Assembly: GCA_028868855.1 (NCBI GenBank)
Contig: JAGWTR010000002.1
Coordinates: forward strand, 62,001 to 126,000
Reading direction: 5' to 3'
Source: Burkholderiales bacterium
GTDB lineage: Bacteria > Pseudomonadota > Gammaproteobacteria > Burkholderiales > Burkholderiaceae_C
Length of the DNA: 64,000 nucleotides
Position 1 is the stretch's first letter; the number at the start of each line of letters is the position of its first letter. Position numbers and translations under genes: made by a program. The notes under the pieces are model-generated. The model had not been told where the DNA came from. It saw only the letters and a list, made by a program, of their open reading frames with translations, and did not search any database. Positions 9,716 to 19,552 of the stretch are shown in pieces.

Positions 9716-10513
9716 ATGCCGCTGCCTTCGTTCATTCAGCGCCTTCGTCAGCGTTCGCCCGCGTCTGTGGCCGATGCGTCCCCGCTGTCCTCTGCAGACA
9801 TCGAGCTGGCCCGCGTGCGCGCGCGCCGCCGCCTGGTTGGGATGGTGGTGTTGGTGGGGGCCGGCGTGATTGGTTTTCCGTGGCTGTTTGAAACCCAGCC
9901 GCGGCCCGTGTCGGGGGACATCCAAGTGGTGTCGGCGATGCGCTCGGGCGGGAGTGTCGCCTCGGTCGCCTCTGGGGCACGACCTGCCATTGCCGCGGTC
10001 ACAGTGCCGACATTGCCTCGTGAGCAGCCCGCACCAACGGCGGAGGACGCTGACGCGGTTAAGGCCGTGCCCGTGCCCGCCAAGAGTGATCGCCCCGCCG
10101 TGCATGCGCCGACGGTCAATACGCCCAAGCCGGTGGCCGAAGTGGCTGTGCCGACGCCACCTCGGCCCGTAGCATCGCCAGCAGCTAAGGGGGTGTCCCG
10201 TGCAGCAGCTGATCAAGATGCCTCCCGAGTCAAGGCCTTGCTTGATGGCAAAGCCGCTGCCGCTTCTACTGCTGATGCGGCCACCACCCGGTATGTGGTG
10301 CAGATTGGTGCCTTCGCAGATGTCCCGGCTGCGCACGAGGTGCGCTTGAAGGCCGAGCGCCTGGGCATCAAAACCTATACTCAGGTCGTCGCGACCGCTT
10401 CGGGTAAAAGAATCCGTGTGCGGGTGGGGCCCTTCACCAGCAAGGCAGAGGCCGATAAAGCGCTGGCCGCGTTGCGCAAGGCAGGCCTGAGCAGTGCCTT
10501 GCTGACCTTGTGA
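9716..10513 (+). CDS. dedD: SPOR-domain cell-division protein (DedD-like)
   Basis: A 265-residue bitopic inner-membrane protein. A short cytoplasmic N-terminus precedes one transmembrane helix (LVGMVVLVGAGVIGFPWLF, about 41-60). A long Pro/Ala/Val-rich periplasmic linker leads to a C-terminal SPOR domain (about 188-265, starting TRYVVQIGAFAD and ending with KALAALRKAGLSSALLTL). SPOR domains bind denuded glycan strands at the division septum. The position between folC and cvpA is the usual one for dedD. The assignment rests on architecture and synteny, because linker sequences are not conserved. Confidence 0.85.
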   Translation: MPLPSFIQRLRQRSPASVADASPLSSADIELARVRARRRLVGMVVLVGAGVIGFPWLFETQPRPVSGDIQVVSAMRSGGSVASVASGARPAIAAVTVPTLPREQPAPTAEDADAVKAVPVPAKSDRPAVHAPTVNTPKPVAEVAVPTPPRPVASPAAKGVSRAAADQDASRVKALLDGKAAAASTADAATTRYVVQIGAFADVPAAHEVRLKAERLGIKTYTQVVATASGKRIRVRVGPFTSKAEADKALAALRKAGLSSALLTL

Positions 10514-10589
10514 TGACGGAGCGCGGCAAGACAGGCCTCGCATCTGCAAGGCACCGTTCGTGGAAGCCCCATCAAGAGCACGCAGACAG

Positions 10590-11609
10590 ATGAATACGTT
10601 CAAGAAACTCGGCGGCAAAGACTATTGCGCCTATTGGTTCGAGGCCATGGACAAGGAGGGGCGCGATGGCTTTTCGGATGCTGTTCGCTTTGACCCCCAC
10701 AAGCCAGAAGTGGCGTTGGAGGTGCGCCGCTATCACCACAGCCTCTTCGACGGTTTTGGCACCTACATGATGATGTCCAAGGACCTGGGCGACAGCTATG
10801 AGTTCCTGGATGAGATCAGCAGTCCTCGCCCGCCGGTCTCGGTCTGGAAGGCGCTGCTGTCGCCATATCAGGCGCCGGCTCATTCGGACTGCAAGACCCG
10901 ACCCATACCGTGGCAGGTGCCGGTCTCGCCCAGGCAGATCGGCCCAGGGGGCTTTCGTGGGCAGATCGCGCTGGAGCCTGAGTTGGTGCAACGGGCTCGT
11001 GCCCACTGCGCCGCCATTCCGTGTTCGTTCTACACCTGGGTGACGTGGGCCATCCATCAAGGCGTCGAGCAAACGCTGCTGGCCCAGCCCAGCCACTTGT
11101 TTTGGACTTACATGGTGAGCATGCGCCCCTGGGTGGCTCTGGAGCGCATCGAGTCCAACCACATCAGCGGGCTGGAGCTTGTTCTCGGTCCGGATGCCAC
11201 CCCGCGCGTGGTGGCCGACGAGGTCAAGACACGCTTTGTCAAAAATGACCACTGGCGCGCCTGGTATGCCTCGCGCATCGGCCGCCTGGTCGGGCGCTGG
11301 GGGGTGCGCCAGATCTACAAGCGCATCCACAACCTTTACCACACCGCCGGGCACATCAGCCATTCTGGGCGTGTGCGCAACCGCACGGGGCAAATATGGG
11401 CGTTGTCGGGCATTCCCAGTCCCGGCGCGCCACTGAACTTCAATACCCAGGAGCTCAACGGCCATCTGGCCATTGGCCTGCGGGTCGACGCCAGCTTTGG
11501 TTTCTCGGCGCAGGCGCCCAATGCGCAGGCGCTACTGGTGGCCATCAAGAATTTCATGATCAAGACACTGGACGAGGCGGAACAAGCGGCCTGCGCCAAG
11601 TCTGTGTGA
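10590..11609 (+). CDS. Stand-alone HHxxxDG (CAT/condensation-superfamily-like) protein, function unknown
   Basis: A 339-residue soluble protein that I do not recognise as a named family. I start at the ATG giving MNTFKKLGGK; a GTG ten codons earlier is possible, and neither has a strong ribosome binding site. Residues 49-55 read HHSLFDG, the catalytic HHxxxDG signature shared by chloramphenicol acetyltransferases, NRPS condensation domains and wax-ester synthases. The C-terminal part (NFNTQELNGHLAIGLRVD, FGFSAQAPNAQALLVAIKNFM) resembles the strand-helix end of such folds. The motif sits unusually close to the N-terminus. It lies between dedD and cvpA, where most relatives have nothing. An acyl-transfer role is inference from the motif. 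Confidence 0.6.
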   Translation: MNTFKKLGGKDYCAYWFEAMDKEGRDGFSDAVRFDPHKPEVALEVRRYHHSLFDGFGTYMMMSKDLGDSYEFLDEISSPRPPVSVWKALLSPYQAPAHSDCKTRPIPWQVPVSPRQIGPGGFRGQIALEPELVQRARAHCAAIPCSFYTWVTWAIHQGVEQTLLAQPSHLFWTYMVSMRPWVALERIESNHISGLELVLGPDATPRVVADEVKTRFVKNDHWRAWYASRIGRLVGRWGVRQIYKRIHNLYHTAGHISHSGRVRNRTGQIWALSGIPSPGAPLNFNTQELNGHLAIGLRVDASFGFSAQAPNAQALLVAIKNFMIKTLDEAEQAACAKSV

Positions 11610-11616
11610 GGCGGTG

Positions 11617-12126
11617 ATGGCTGAATACTCCTGGACCCTGGTGGACGTGGTGCTGGCCTTGGGGCTGGTCGTGTCGGTCATCGTGGGGTTGTGGCGCGGC
11701 TTGGTGACCGAGGTGCTGGCCTTGCTGGGCTGGGTCGTGGGCTATTTTGCGGCGCAGTACTTAGGGCCCACAGCGGCGAGCATGATTCCCGTGGGGGCGC
11801 CGGGCTCGCGGGTGAATGTGATCTCAGGCATGCTCGTGGTGTTCGTGCTGGCCTGGATCGCATGGGCCTTGTTGTCTTGGGCTTTGGCCCAACTTATACG
11901 CGGGTCGGTACTCAGTGGGCCGGATCGCCTGATGGGTGCGTTCTTTGGATTGTTGCGCGGCGTGCTGGTGGCTTTGCTGGTCTGCACGGTGGTGAGCATG
12001 ACGCCACTGGCGGGTTGGGCGCCGTGGCATGAGTCACGTGGCGTGGCGGTGTTACATGATTTTCTGACGGGCCTGCGGCCTGTCCTGCCTGAGCAGGTGG
12101 TCAAATTCCTGCCCGAGCGGCCTTGA
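11617..12126 (+). CDS. cvpA: CvpA family membrane protein
   Basis: A 169-residue integral membrane protein with about four hydrophobic helices, one near residues 5-25 (LVDVVLALGLVVSVIVGLWRG), others near 30-45, 62-85 and 100-125. It contains the family's WRGLVTEVLALLGWVVGYFAA and RLMGAFFGLLRGVLVALLV blocks. CvpA proteins were named for colicin V production in E. coli and are linked to envelope homeostasis. Location directly before purF is the classical arrangement. I use the ATG at 11617; a GTG directly before it is equivalent. Confidence 0.93.
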   Translation: MAEYSWTLVDVVLALGLVVSVIVGLWRGLVTEVLALLGWVVGYFAAQYLGPTAASMIPVGAPGSRVNVISGMLVVFVLAWIAWALLSWALAQLIRGSVLSGPDRLMGAFFGLLRGVLVALLVCTVVSMTPLAGWAPWHESRGVAVLHDFLTGLRPVLPEQVVKFLPERP

Positions 12127-12162
12127 ATCGAATTTGAGTAGTTTTTGCGGAAGAGGTGAACC

Positions 12163-13695
12163 ATGTGCGGCATCGTCGGGGTGATTTCCAAGACACCTGT
12201 CAACCAACTGATCTATGACGCCTTGTTGCTGCTGCAACACCGTGGACAGGATGCCGCCGGCATCGTGACCGCAGGGCCTGACGCATTGGGACGCAAGTTC
12301 TTCATGCACAAGGCGCGCGGTATGGTCAAGGACGTGTTCCGCACCCGCAATATGCGCGCGCTGCCGGGCACCGTGGGGCTGGGTCAGGTGCGCTATCCCA
12401 CTGCCGGCAACGCTTTCAACGAAGAAGAGGCTCAGCCTTTTTACGTGAACGCGCCGTTCGGCCTGGTGCTGGTGCACAACGGCAACCTGACCAATGCGCA
12501 CGCGCTCAAGAGCGACCTGTTTGACATTGACCGGCGTCACATCAACACTGAAAGCGACTCCGAGGTGCTGCTCAATGTGCTGGCACATGAACTGGAGCGT
12601 GTCGGGGTGAAGGGGCCTTTAACCCCTGCGGCCGTCTTCACCGCGGTTCGTGCCGTGCACAAGCGCATCAAGGGCTCTTATGCCGTGATCTGCCTGATTG
12701 CCGGACATGGCCTGCTGGCCTTTCGTGACCCGTTCGGCATTCGTCCGCTGTGCTACGGCGTGGCCGATATGCCGGAAGGCCCCGAGGTGATGGTGGCCAG
12801 CGAATCGGTGGCCCTGGAGGGCACTGGCCACCGCTTTGTGGGCGATGTGCAGCCAGGCGAGGCCTTGTTCATCGACCTCAATGGCAAAGTTCACGCCGAG
12901 CAGTGCGCTGACAACCCGGTGCTCAATCCCTGCATGTTCGAGTACGTGTACCTGGCCCGCCCGGACTCCGTCATGGATGGCGTGTCGGTTTACCAAGCTC
13001 GTTTGAACATGGGCGAAACGCTGGCTCAGCGCGTCATCTCGACCATGCCGCCGTCTGACATCGACGTGGTCATTCCCATCCCGGAGTCGAGCCGCCCCTC
13101 GGCCATGCAACTGGCGCAAAAGCTGGGTAAGCCCTACCGCGAAGGCTTCGTCAAGAACCGCTACGTGGGCCGCACCTTCATCATGCCGGGCCAGGGCGTT
13201 CGCAAGAAATCCGTGCGCCAGAAGCTCAATGCCATCGGGCTGGAATTCAAGGGACGCAACGTACTGCTGGTCGATGACTCCATCGTGCGCGGCACCACCT
13301 CGAAAGAGATCGTGCAGATGGCGCGCGAAGCCGGTGCCAACAAGGTCTATCTGGCCTCGGCCGCGCCGCCGGTGCGCTATCCCAATGTCTACGGTATCGA
13401 CATGCCGACCAAGGAAGAGTTGGTGGCGCACAACCGCACCGTCGAAGAAATCCGCCAGATCATTGGCGCCGATGCCCTGATCTATCAGGACGTCGATGCC
13501 ATGAAGAACGTGGTGGCCAAGCTCAACCCCAAGATCAAGAGCTTTGAAGCCTCCTGTTTTGATGGTGTCTACATCACGGGCGATGTCAGTGCCGAAGACT
13601 TTGCCGCCATTGAGACCCAGCGCTTGACGCAAAAGCAAAAGGGCGAGGACGACGCGAGCGGATCGCGGCTGGCCTTGCAACATTCACCGGAATGA
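12163..13695 (+). CDS. purF: Amidophosphoribosyltransferase
   Basis: PurF transfers the glutamine amide nitrogen to PRPP, the committed step of purine synthesis. The 510-residue protein starts MCGIVGVISK, so Cys2 becomes the N-terminal nucleophile after removal of the initiator Met and there is no propeptide. The glutaminase half shows LLLQHRGQDAAG and GLVLVHNGNLTNA. The transferase half has the PRPP loop VLLVDDSIVRGTTSKE. cvpA-purF-metZ is the expected order. An AAGAGG ribosome binding site precedes the ATG. Confidence 0.98.
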   Translation: MCGIVGVISKTPVNQLIYDALLLLQHRGQDAAGIVTAGPDALGRKFFMHKARGMVKDVFRTRNMRALPGTVGLGQVRYPTAGNAFNEEEAQPFYVNAPFGLVLVHNGNLTNAHALKSDLFDIDRRHINTESDSEVLLNVLAHELERVGVKGPLTPAAVFTAVRAVHKRIKGSYAVICLIAGHGLLAFRDPFGIRPLCYGVADMPEGPEVMVASESVALEGTGHRFVGDVQPGEALFIDLNGKVHAEQCADNPVLNPCMFEYVYLARPDSVMDGVSVYQARLNMGETLAQRVISTMPPSDIDVVIPIPESSRPSAMQLAQKLGKPYREGFVKNRYVGRTFIMPGQGVRKKSVRQKLNAIGLEFKGRNVLLVDDSIVRGTTSKEIVQMAREAGANKVYLASAAPPVRYPNVYGIDMPTKEELVAHNRTVEEIRQIIGADALIYQDVDAMKNVVAKLNPKIKSFEASCFDGVYITGDVSAEDFAAIETQRLTQKQKGEDDASGSRLALQHSPE

Positions 13696-13748
13696 CCATC
13701 GCAGACTGATCGGCACGACCTGCGCGCCAACAATCGAGGCAATACACC

Positions 13749-15056
13749 ATGGCTACCAAGGACAATAACGAGCCCAAAGCGGCCCCTGCGCTGGGCAAGG
13801 CGGCGGGAAAAAAGCGTCTGCCCCGCAAGGAGTTCTCGCCCGATGTGCGCCTGGAAACCCTGGCGGTGCGTGAGGGCCTGCCCGCGTCGCAATGGGGTGA
13901 AAACTCCGAAGCGCTGTTCCTGACCAGCAGCTTCGTGCACCCCGATGCGGCGACGGCTGCGGCGCGCTTCGCCAACGAAGAAGAATCCTTCGTCTACTCG
14001 CGCTTCACCAACCCGACCACGATGATGTTTGAGCGCCGCCTGGCAGCGCTGGAAGGCACGGAGGCCGCCATTGCCACGTCCAGCGGCATGAGCGCCATCT
14101 TGCTGATGATCATGGGTCTGCTCAAGGCGGGCGACCATGTGGTGTGTTCGCGCAGCGTGTTTGGCGCCACGATCACCTTGTTCGATCGTGAGTTCGGCAA
14201 GTTCGGCGTGCAAACCACTTTCGTGTCGCAAACCGACTTGAATGAGTGGCGCGACGCCATCCGCCCCAACACCAAGTTGTTGTTCGCCGAGACGCCCAGC
14301 AACCCGCTGACCGAGGTGTGCGACATCCGCGCCTTGGCCGAACTGGCCCATGCCAACGGGGCTTTGCTGGCCGTGGACAATTGTTTTTGCTCACCGGCCT
14401 TGCAGCAACCGGTCAAGTTGGGCGCGGACCTCATCATCCATTCGGGCACCAAGTACCTCGATGGGCAGGGACGGGTTCTGGCCGGTGCCATCTGTGGCAG
14501 CGAGGACCTGGTCAATGGCACCTTCATGCCAGTGATGCGCGGCGCAGGCATGTCCCTGTCGCCCTTCAACGCCTGGGTGGTGCTCAAGGGGCTGGAGACG
14601 CTGTCGATCCGCATGGCCGCGCAAAGCGCCAACGCCCTGCAACTGGCGACTTGGCTGGAGGCGCACCCGCAGGTCGAGCGCGTTTACTACCCCGGCTTGA
14701 AGAGCCACCCGCAATACGCCCTGGCCATGCAGCAGCAAAACGGCAGTGGTGGGGCGGTGGTGTCCTTTGTCGCGCGCGGCGCCAGGGGCCTGGCCACGCC
14801 AGAAGCCTCACGTCAGGCCGCCTTCCACGTGATCGACCAGACCCGACTGTGCTCCATCACCGCCAACCTGGGCGACACCAAGACCACCATCACGCACCCA
14901 GGCACCACCTCCCACGGACGCCTGAAGGAAGAGCAGCGCCAGGCCGCTGGCGTCACGCAGGGCTTGATCCGTGTGTCGGTGGGCCTGGAACACATTGAAG
15001 ACCTCAAGGCCGACCTGGCTCGGGGTCTGGACAGCCTTGCCTCGATTGCACAATGA
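13749..15056 (+). CDS. metZ: O-succinylhomoserine sulfhydrylase
   Basis: A PLP enzyme of the Cys/Met metabolism family that makes homocysteine directly from O-succinylhomoserine and sulfide. The 435-residue protein has YSRFTNPT, the SSGMSA phosphate-binding loop, [14 protein letters not shown] and the PLP lysine in [12 protein letters not shown]. The Arg/Lys-rich N-terminal 30 residues look like an extension ahead of the core (LETLAVREG). The gene lies directly after purF, as metZ does in Pseudomonas and many betaproteobacteria, which favours MetZ over MetB or MetC. Its stop overlaps the gltX start (ATGA). Confidence 0.93.
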   Translation: MATKDNNEPKAAPALGKAAGKKRLPRKEFSPDVRLETLAVREGLPASQWGENSEALFLTSSFVHPDAATAAARFANEEESFVYSRFTNPTTMMFERRLAALEGTEAAIATSSGMSAILLMIMGLLKAGDHVVCSRSVFGATITLFDREFGKFGVQTTFVSQTDLNEWRDAIRPNTKLLFAETPSNPLTEVCDIRALAELAHANGALLAVDNCFCSPALQQPVKLGADLIIHSGTKYLDGQGRVLAGAICGSEDLVNGTFMPVMRGAGMSLSPFNAWVVLKGLETLSIRMAAQSANALQLATWLEAHPQVERVYYPGLKSHPQYALAMQQQNGSGGAVVSFVARGARGLATPEASRQAAFHVIDQTRLCSITANLGDTKTTITHPGTTSHGRLKEEQRQAAGVTQGLIRVSVGLEHIEDLKADLARGLDSLASIAQ

Positions 15057-16456
15057 CACAAGTTCGCACCCGCTTTGCCCCGTCACCCACCGGTTTCATC
15101 CACCTGGGCAACATCCGTTCGGCCCTGTATCCATGGGCCTTTGCCCGCGCCAACCAGGGCGTGTTCGTGCTGCGCATTGAAGACACCGACGTCGAGCGCT
15201 CCTCGCAAGAGGCGGTGGACGTCATCCTGGAAAGCATGCAGTGGCTGGGCCTGGACGTGGACGAAGGCCCGTTCTATCAAATGCAGCGCATGGAGCGCTA
15301 CAAGACCGCGCTGCAAGAGATGCTGGACAAGGGTCTGGCCTACCCCTGCTACATGAGCACCCAGGATTTGGACGCACTGCGCGAGGCGCAAATGGCCGCC
15401 AAGCAAAAGCCCCGCTACGACGGCACTTGGCGCCCCGAGCCTGGCAAGACCTTGCCGCCCGTGCCTGAGGGCGTCAAGCCCGTGATCCGTTTCAAGAACC
15501 CCATCGGCGGTTCGGTGGTGTGGGACGACAAGGTCAAGGGCCGCATCGAGATCAGCAATGAGGAGCTCGACGACCTCGTCATCGCGCGTCCCGACGGAAC
15601 CCCCACCTACAACTTCTGCGTGGTGATCGATGATCTGGACATGGCCATCACCCACGTCATTCGTGGTGATGACCATGTCAACAACACCCCACGTCAGATC
15701 AACATCCTGCGCGCCCTGGGCCAAGAGCCCCCGGTGTACGCTCACCTGCCCACCGTGCTGAACGAGCAGGGCGAGAAGATGAGCAAGCGCCACGGCGCCA
15801 AGGCCGTGACCGAGTACCGCGATGAAGGCTATCTGGCCGACGCCGTGGTGAACTACCTGGCCCGCCTAGGCTGGAGTCACGGCGACGATGAAATCTTTTC
15901 GCGCCAGCAATTGATCGGGTGGTTCAACCTGGATCACCTGGGCAAGAGTGCCGGTCAATTTGACGAAGCCAAGCTGCGTTGGGTGGCCCAGCAGCACATG
16001 AAGGTGGCGGACGATGCCCTGCTGGCCTCGCTGGTGGCTCAGCAATGGCAAGCCCGCGCCCTTCCGGTGCCTTCGGACCTGCCTGGCAGTGACAAACTCA
16101 AGGCCATGTGCGCCCTGTTCAAGGACCGTTGCGTCACCACGGTGGAACTGGCCGACTGGCTGGGCATGTATGTGGCGCCGGTCAGTGCGTCGCCCGAGGA
16201 ATTGGCAACCCAGTTGACCGATGCCGTCAAGCCGGCTGTAGCGGCCTTGGCCGAGCGCCTGAGCAGTGTCGTCTGGGACAAAGCTGCCATCGGTCAGGCC
16301 CTCAAAGAGACCCTGGCGCAGTTCGGTTTGAAAATGCCGCTGTTGGCCATTCCGGTGCGCCTGCTGGTGTGCGGTCGCGCGCAAACCCCGTCGGTGGATG
16401 CCGTGCTGGCGTTGTTCGACCGTGAGTTGGTGCTGCAACGTTTGAAGCAAGCTTGA
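15053..16456 (+). CDS. gltX: Glutamate-tRNA ligase
   Basis: GluRS charges tRNA-Glu. The 467-residue class I synthetase shows [17 protein letters not shown] (HIGH-type motif), the catalytic loop [20 protein letters not shown] and [11 protein letters not shown]. There is no zinc cysteine cluster where E. coli GluRS has one, as in many betaproteobacteria. Its start overlaps the metZ stop. Two tRNA-Glu genes, its own substrate, lie just downstream in the same orientation. Confidence 0.97.
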   Translation: MTQVRTRFAPSPTGFIHLGNIRSALYPWAFARANQGVFVLRIEDTDVERSSQEAVDVILESMQWLGLDVDEGPFYQMQRMERYKTALQEMLDKGLAYPCYMSTQDLDALREAQMAAKQKPRYDGTWRPEPGKTLPPVPEGVKPVIRFKNPIGGSVVWDDKVKGRIEISNEELDDLVIARPDGTPTYNFCVVIDDLDMAITHVIRGDDHVNNTPRQINILRALGQEPPVYAHLPTVLNEQGEKMSKRHGAKAVTEYRDEGYLADAVVNYLARLGWSHGDDEIFSRQQLIGWFNLDHLGKSAGQFDEAKLRWVAQQHMKVADDALLASLVAQQWQARALPVPSDLPGSDKLKAMCALFKDRCVTTVELADWLGMYVAPVSASPEELATQLTDAVKPAVAALAERLSSVVWDKAAIGQALKETLAQFGLKMPLLAIPVRLLVCGRAQTPSVDAVLALFDRELVLQRLKQA

Positions 16457-16482
16457 TTGATTTGTAAAAAACGTTGTATACT
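16453..16482 (+). promoter_or_regulatory. Candidate promoter for the tRNA cluster
   Basis: TTGATT overlapping the gltX stop, an 18-base spacer and a near-consensus TATACT lie about 95 bases before the first tRNA gene, in an AT-rich stretch unusual for this window. Confidence 0.55.
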
Positions 16483-16575
16483 TTTGGTCTTGCTTGAACG
16501 ACGCTTTGTTTTGACAAAGCAGCCGGGCAGCCTTGAAATGATTGCCAAAGACGATTGAGTTGGTGGCGGTCAAGA

Positions 16576-16651
<76 letters not shown>

Positions 16652-16705
16652 AATTTGGTGTCTGGGTGCTTTGATGTAGAGCGTTGGTCAGGTTGGACAG
16701 AATTT

Positions 16706-16781
16706 GTCTCCTTCGTCTAGAGGCCTAGGACACCACCCTTTCACGGTGGCTACAGGGGTTCGAATCCCCTAGGAGACGCCA
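16706..16781 (+). tRNA. tRNA-Glu(TTC), copy 1
   Basis: 76-base cloverleaf with encoded CCA. The anticodon loop CCTTTCAC reads TTC. Acceptor GTCTCCT pairs with AGGAGAC. Identical by eye to the copy at 17134. Confidence 0.97.
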
Positions 16782-16800
16782 AGTTAGTTAGTACCACTGC

Positions 16801-16877
16801 GGAGTGGTAGTTCAGTTGGTTAGAATACCGGCCTGTCACGCCGGGGGTCGCGGGTTCGAGTCCCGTCCACTCCGCCA
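16801..16877 (+). tRNA. tRNA-Asp(GTC), copy 1
   Basis: 77-base cloverleaf with encoded CCA. The anticodon loop CTGTCAC reads GTC. Acceptor GGAGTGG pairs with CCACTCC. Identical by eye to the copy at 17234. Confidence 0.97.
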
Positions 16878-16976
16878 TTTTTTTGATGGGCATTGCTGAA
16901 AGCGTTGCTCAAGTTGGAACAAGTCTCGGAGCCAGTTTGGCGCCCTACCGTGAAGATCACGCAAGTGAACACGATT

Positions 16977-17052
<76 letters not shown>

Positions 17053-17133
17053 AATGCCACAGGTTGTGGCCTGTGCTGCGGTGGCGACAAACGGGTTTCT
17101 TGAATGAGTTCCAGCGTGTTGGCTTGAGACAAT

Positions 17134-17209
17134 GTCTCCTTCGTCTAGAGGCCTAGGACACCACCCTTTCACGGTGGCTACAGGGGTTCGAATCCCCTAG
17201 GAGACGCCA
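17134..17209 (+). tRNA. tRNA-Glu(TTC), copy 2
   Basis: Second copy of the 76-base tRNA-Glu with anticodon TTC and encoded CCA. Confidence 0.97.
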
Positions 17210-17233
17210 AGTTTGGGTTAGTCAAACCACTGC

Positions 17234-17310
17234 GGAGTGGTAGTTCAGTTGGTTAGAATACCGGCCTGTCACGCCGGGGGTCGCGGGTTCGAGTCCCGTC
17301 CACTCCGCCA
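17234..17310 (+). tRNA. tRNA-Asp(GTC), copy 2
   Basis: Second copy of the 77-base tRNA-Asp with anticodon GTC and encoded CCA. It is directly followed by a terminator. Confidence 0.97.
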
Positions 17311-17317
17311 CCATTTC

Positions 17318-17354
17318 AAAACGCCTCGGTGCTCATGCTTCGAGGCGTTTTTGT
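17318..17354 (+). terminator. Terminator of the tRNA cluster
   Basis: AAACGCCTCG and CGAGGCGTTT form a stem of about 10 bp around a 12-base loop, followed by TTGTTT. It also lies just behind the convergent maoC-like gene and could serve both directions. Confidence 0.85.
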
Positions 17355-17366
17355 TTGGCAGTCCAC

Positions 17367-17864
17367 TCAGGCGTTCGATGGCCCTGGCTCGGCAGCGGCC
17401 GGGTGCCGACGCCGGAACATCGCCCAGCTTTCAATCACGACCACGACCTCGTCGCGCTGGTTGAAGCCTTCCCAACGGGTCTGCACCAGCCCGATGTGGG
17501 GCTTGCTCTTCATGGGGCGAGTGTCCAGCACTGTCATGCGGGCGTGGATTTCATCGCCCACCAGCACTGGCTTGAGCCACTTCAGACTGTCTATGCCGGG
17601 CGATCCCAGGCTGGCTGAATCGAGCATGAAGCCATCGCACATCATGCGCATCAACATGCCGCAGGTGTGCCAGCCGCTGGCTGCCAGGCCGCCAAACAGC
17701 GAGGCTTTGCCCGCTTCCTCGCTCAGGTGAAACGGCTGCGGGTCGAACTTTTGCGCAAAGTCGATCACCTCCTCTTTGGTGACCAGTTTGGGTCCGAAGT
17801 CCAGACTCAGTCCCTGAGTGAAGTCTTCCCACCACCAGCGCGGGGAGGGTGTGGTCGATGTCAT
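17367..17864 (-). CDS. MaoC-like hot-dog dehydratase
   Basis: A 165-residue single hot-dog-fold protein of the MaoC/R-hydratase family, which hydrates enoyl-CoA or related thioesters. Visible family features are FAQKFDPQPFH (the D-x-x-x-H hydratase signature), GLAASGWHT and WLKPVLVGDEI. I start at MTSTTPSPRW. The reading frame is open much further upstream, but that part overlaps the preceding gene and is not protein-like. The start overlaps the stop of the EamA transporter by 4 bases, so the gene is the last of an ogt-eamA-maoC operon. The substrate is unknown. Confidence 0.88.
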   Translation of the reverse strand: MTSTTPSPRWWWEDFTQGLSLDFGPKLVTKEEVIDFAQKFDPQPFHLSEEAGKASLFGGLAASGWHTCGMLMRMMCDGFMLDSASLGSPGIDSLKWLKPVLVGDEIHARMTVLDTRPMKSKPHIGLVQTRWEGFNQRDEVVVVIESWAMFRRRHPAAAEPGPSNA

Positions 17865-18778
17865 CTGTTTTGCTCCTGCAAGGGGCTCAAGGGTGACCAG
17901 GCGCCACTGGACAGCAAGGTGCCCAGAAAAATCACGGCGGTACTGGCCATCATGGTGTGGGTGACGCGTTCGTCCAGAAACAGACTGCCCCACAGCATGC
18001 CGAAAACGGGGATCAGGAACGTCACTGTCAGTGCGCGGGTGGGCCCCACTCGCGAAATCAGTCGGTAAAACATCAGGTAGCCCAGGGCGGTGCACAGCAC
18101 GGCCAGGCACGCCACGGCGCCCCATACCTGGGTCGGGGTGTCAGCCCAGCCGAGGGTCGGTCCATGAGTGGCCTGGGGCCCCAGCCACCAAGCGGGCAGG
18201 GCGAGCATCACGGCGGCCGCAGCCAAGGAGCCCGTCGTGAGGCTCATGGGCGAGAGTGCGTTCAGGTAGCGTTTGGCATGGTGCACGGCCAGCGCGTACA
18301 TCAAGGTGGACGCGAGGCAGAGTACGGCGGCTTGCCAGGCTGTTGCGGTGTTGATCTGGGAGCGGTCCGCCGCCAGCAGGGCCACGCCGGTAAATCCGAC
18401 GGCCAGTCCGAGCAGGCGGCTGGGTGACAGGCGTTCACTGGCCCACAACCAGCCCACCAGCGCACCCCACAGTGGCGTGCTGGCGTTCAGGATCGACAGC
18501 AGTCCGGCTGGCAACGAGCGTGCCGCCTGACTGATGCCGACGAAGGGCAGCGCATAGGACAGCAAGCCGGACACGAACAGGGCTGGCAGCAAGGGCTTGA
18601 GGCGGGGGAGGTCGCCCCTGAACGCCAGCAGCGGCAGCAACAGCAGGGCCGCAACCCCGACTCGCCAGGCCGCCACGCCGACGGCCCCCAGCACCGGAGA
18701 GGCCACACGCAGAAACAGGAATGAAGCGCCCCAGAGCGCCGCCAGCACGAGCATGGCCAGGGCATCGCGAAGGGTCAT
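17861..18778 (-). CDS. EamA/DMT family transporter
   Basis: A 305-residue polytopic membrane protein with about ten transmembrane helices in two EamA repeats. The first repeat starts LVLAALWGASFLFLRVASPVLG and the second begins near residue 150. Short basic loops fit a drug/metabolite transporter that exports small molecules or amino acids. The substrate cannot be told from the sequence. Its ATG overlaps the ogt stop and its stop overlaps the maoC start, so the three genes are translationally linked. Confidence 0.9.
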   Translation of the reverse strand: MTLRDALAMLVLAALWGASFLFLRVASPVLGAVGVAAWRVGVAALLLLPLLAFRGDLPRLKPLLPALFVSGLLSYALPFVGISQAARSLPAGLLSILNASTPLWGALVGWLWASERLSPSRLLGLAVGFTGVALLAADRSQINTATAWQAAVLCLASTLMYALAVHHAKRYLNALSPMSLTTGSLAAAAVMLALPAWWLGPQATHGPTLGWADTPTQVWGAVACLAVLCTALGYLMFYRLISRVGPTRALTVTFLIPVFGMLWGSLFLDERVTHTMMASTAVIFLGTLLSSGAWSPLSPLQEQNR

Positions 18779-19359
18779 GAGCGCGGTGTCGATGCATTTA
18801 GGCGTTGGCCGTCCACGCTATGCCCCTCGCGCTGCAACAGGTCAATTTTGCGGTGCATACCGCCCGAGTAGCCGGTCAGTTGCGCACTTTGTCCGACCAC
18901 GCGATGGCAGGGCACGATAATTGAGACCGGATTGCGTCCGACGGCGGCACCCACGGCGCGACTGGCCTGAGGCCGGCCCGCGACTTGTGCGATGTGGCCG
19001 TAACTGCACGTTTGACCGGGCAGAATGTGGAGCAATGCGTGCCACACCGCTTGCTGAAACGGCGTGCCGATCAGGTCCAGCGGCACGTCGAATCGAGGTG
19101 TCCGGCCGGGTGGCGCCGTCCAGTAGCGGTCCAATTGTTTGACCACGTCTTGTAAGAGTGCATCGCGATCCAGGCGCGGGGCGTCCAGCAAGCCGGGGTA
19201 ATCCTTCTGGTCCTTGAACCACAAGCCAGCCAAACCCTTCGACGTTCGGGCCAGCAAAATCGGCCCCAGCGGCGAATCAACTTGCGTTTGTGCCGCATAG
19301 ACGACGTTGGTCCCACGGGCGCGGTGCCCGGGCGGCGCGGATGGCAAAGTCGAAGGCAT
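18775..19359 (-). CDS. ogt: Methylated-DNA-protein cysteine methyltransferase
   Basis: Ogt repairs O6-methylguanine by transferring the alkyl group irreversibly to its own cysteine. The active site IIVPCHRVVG is present, with GTPFQQAVWHALLHILPGQT (helix-turn-helix, Arg-finger region) and GRPQASRAVGAAVGRNP before it. From MPSTLPSAPP the protein has 194 residues. An ATG 24 codons earlier (MTDTSRT) is also possible, and no ribosome binding site decides between them. It heads the minus-strand operon and is divergent from the phosphohexomutase gene. Confidence 0.92.
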   Translation of the reverse strand: MPSTLPSAPPGHRARGTNVVYAAQTQVDSPLGPILLARTSKGLAGLWFKDQKDYPGLLDAPRLDRDALLQDVVKQLDRYWTAPPGRTPRFDVPLDLIGTPFQQAVWHALLHILPGQTCSYGHIAQVAGRPQASRAVGAAVGRNPVSIIVPCHRVVGQSAQLTGYSGGMHRKIDLLQREGHSVDGQRLNASTPRS

Positions 19360-19552
19360 GTGAGACAAGGGCAATGAGGGCGGGGGGAGCGGGGGACAAT
19401 GTCCGCCATGAGTGCGGCTGGTGTCAGTCATCGTAGCGGCAAATACTTGATTGAGCCAGCGGTCACGCAATGACCCCAGACCCTCTCTAGAATCTCGACC
19501 CAGGACGCATCCATTGCGTCATGCCAAATCACCAATTCAGCCAAGGAACCCC

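Noticed and set aside
17367-18125. 252-residue version of the MaoC-like protein
   Set aside because: The first 87 codons overlap the EamA gene and are not protein-like; MTSTT fits the family start.
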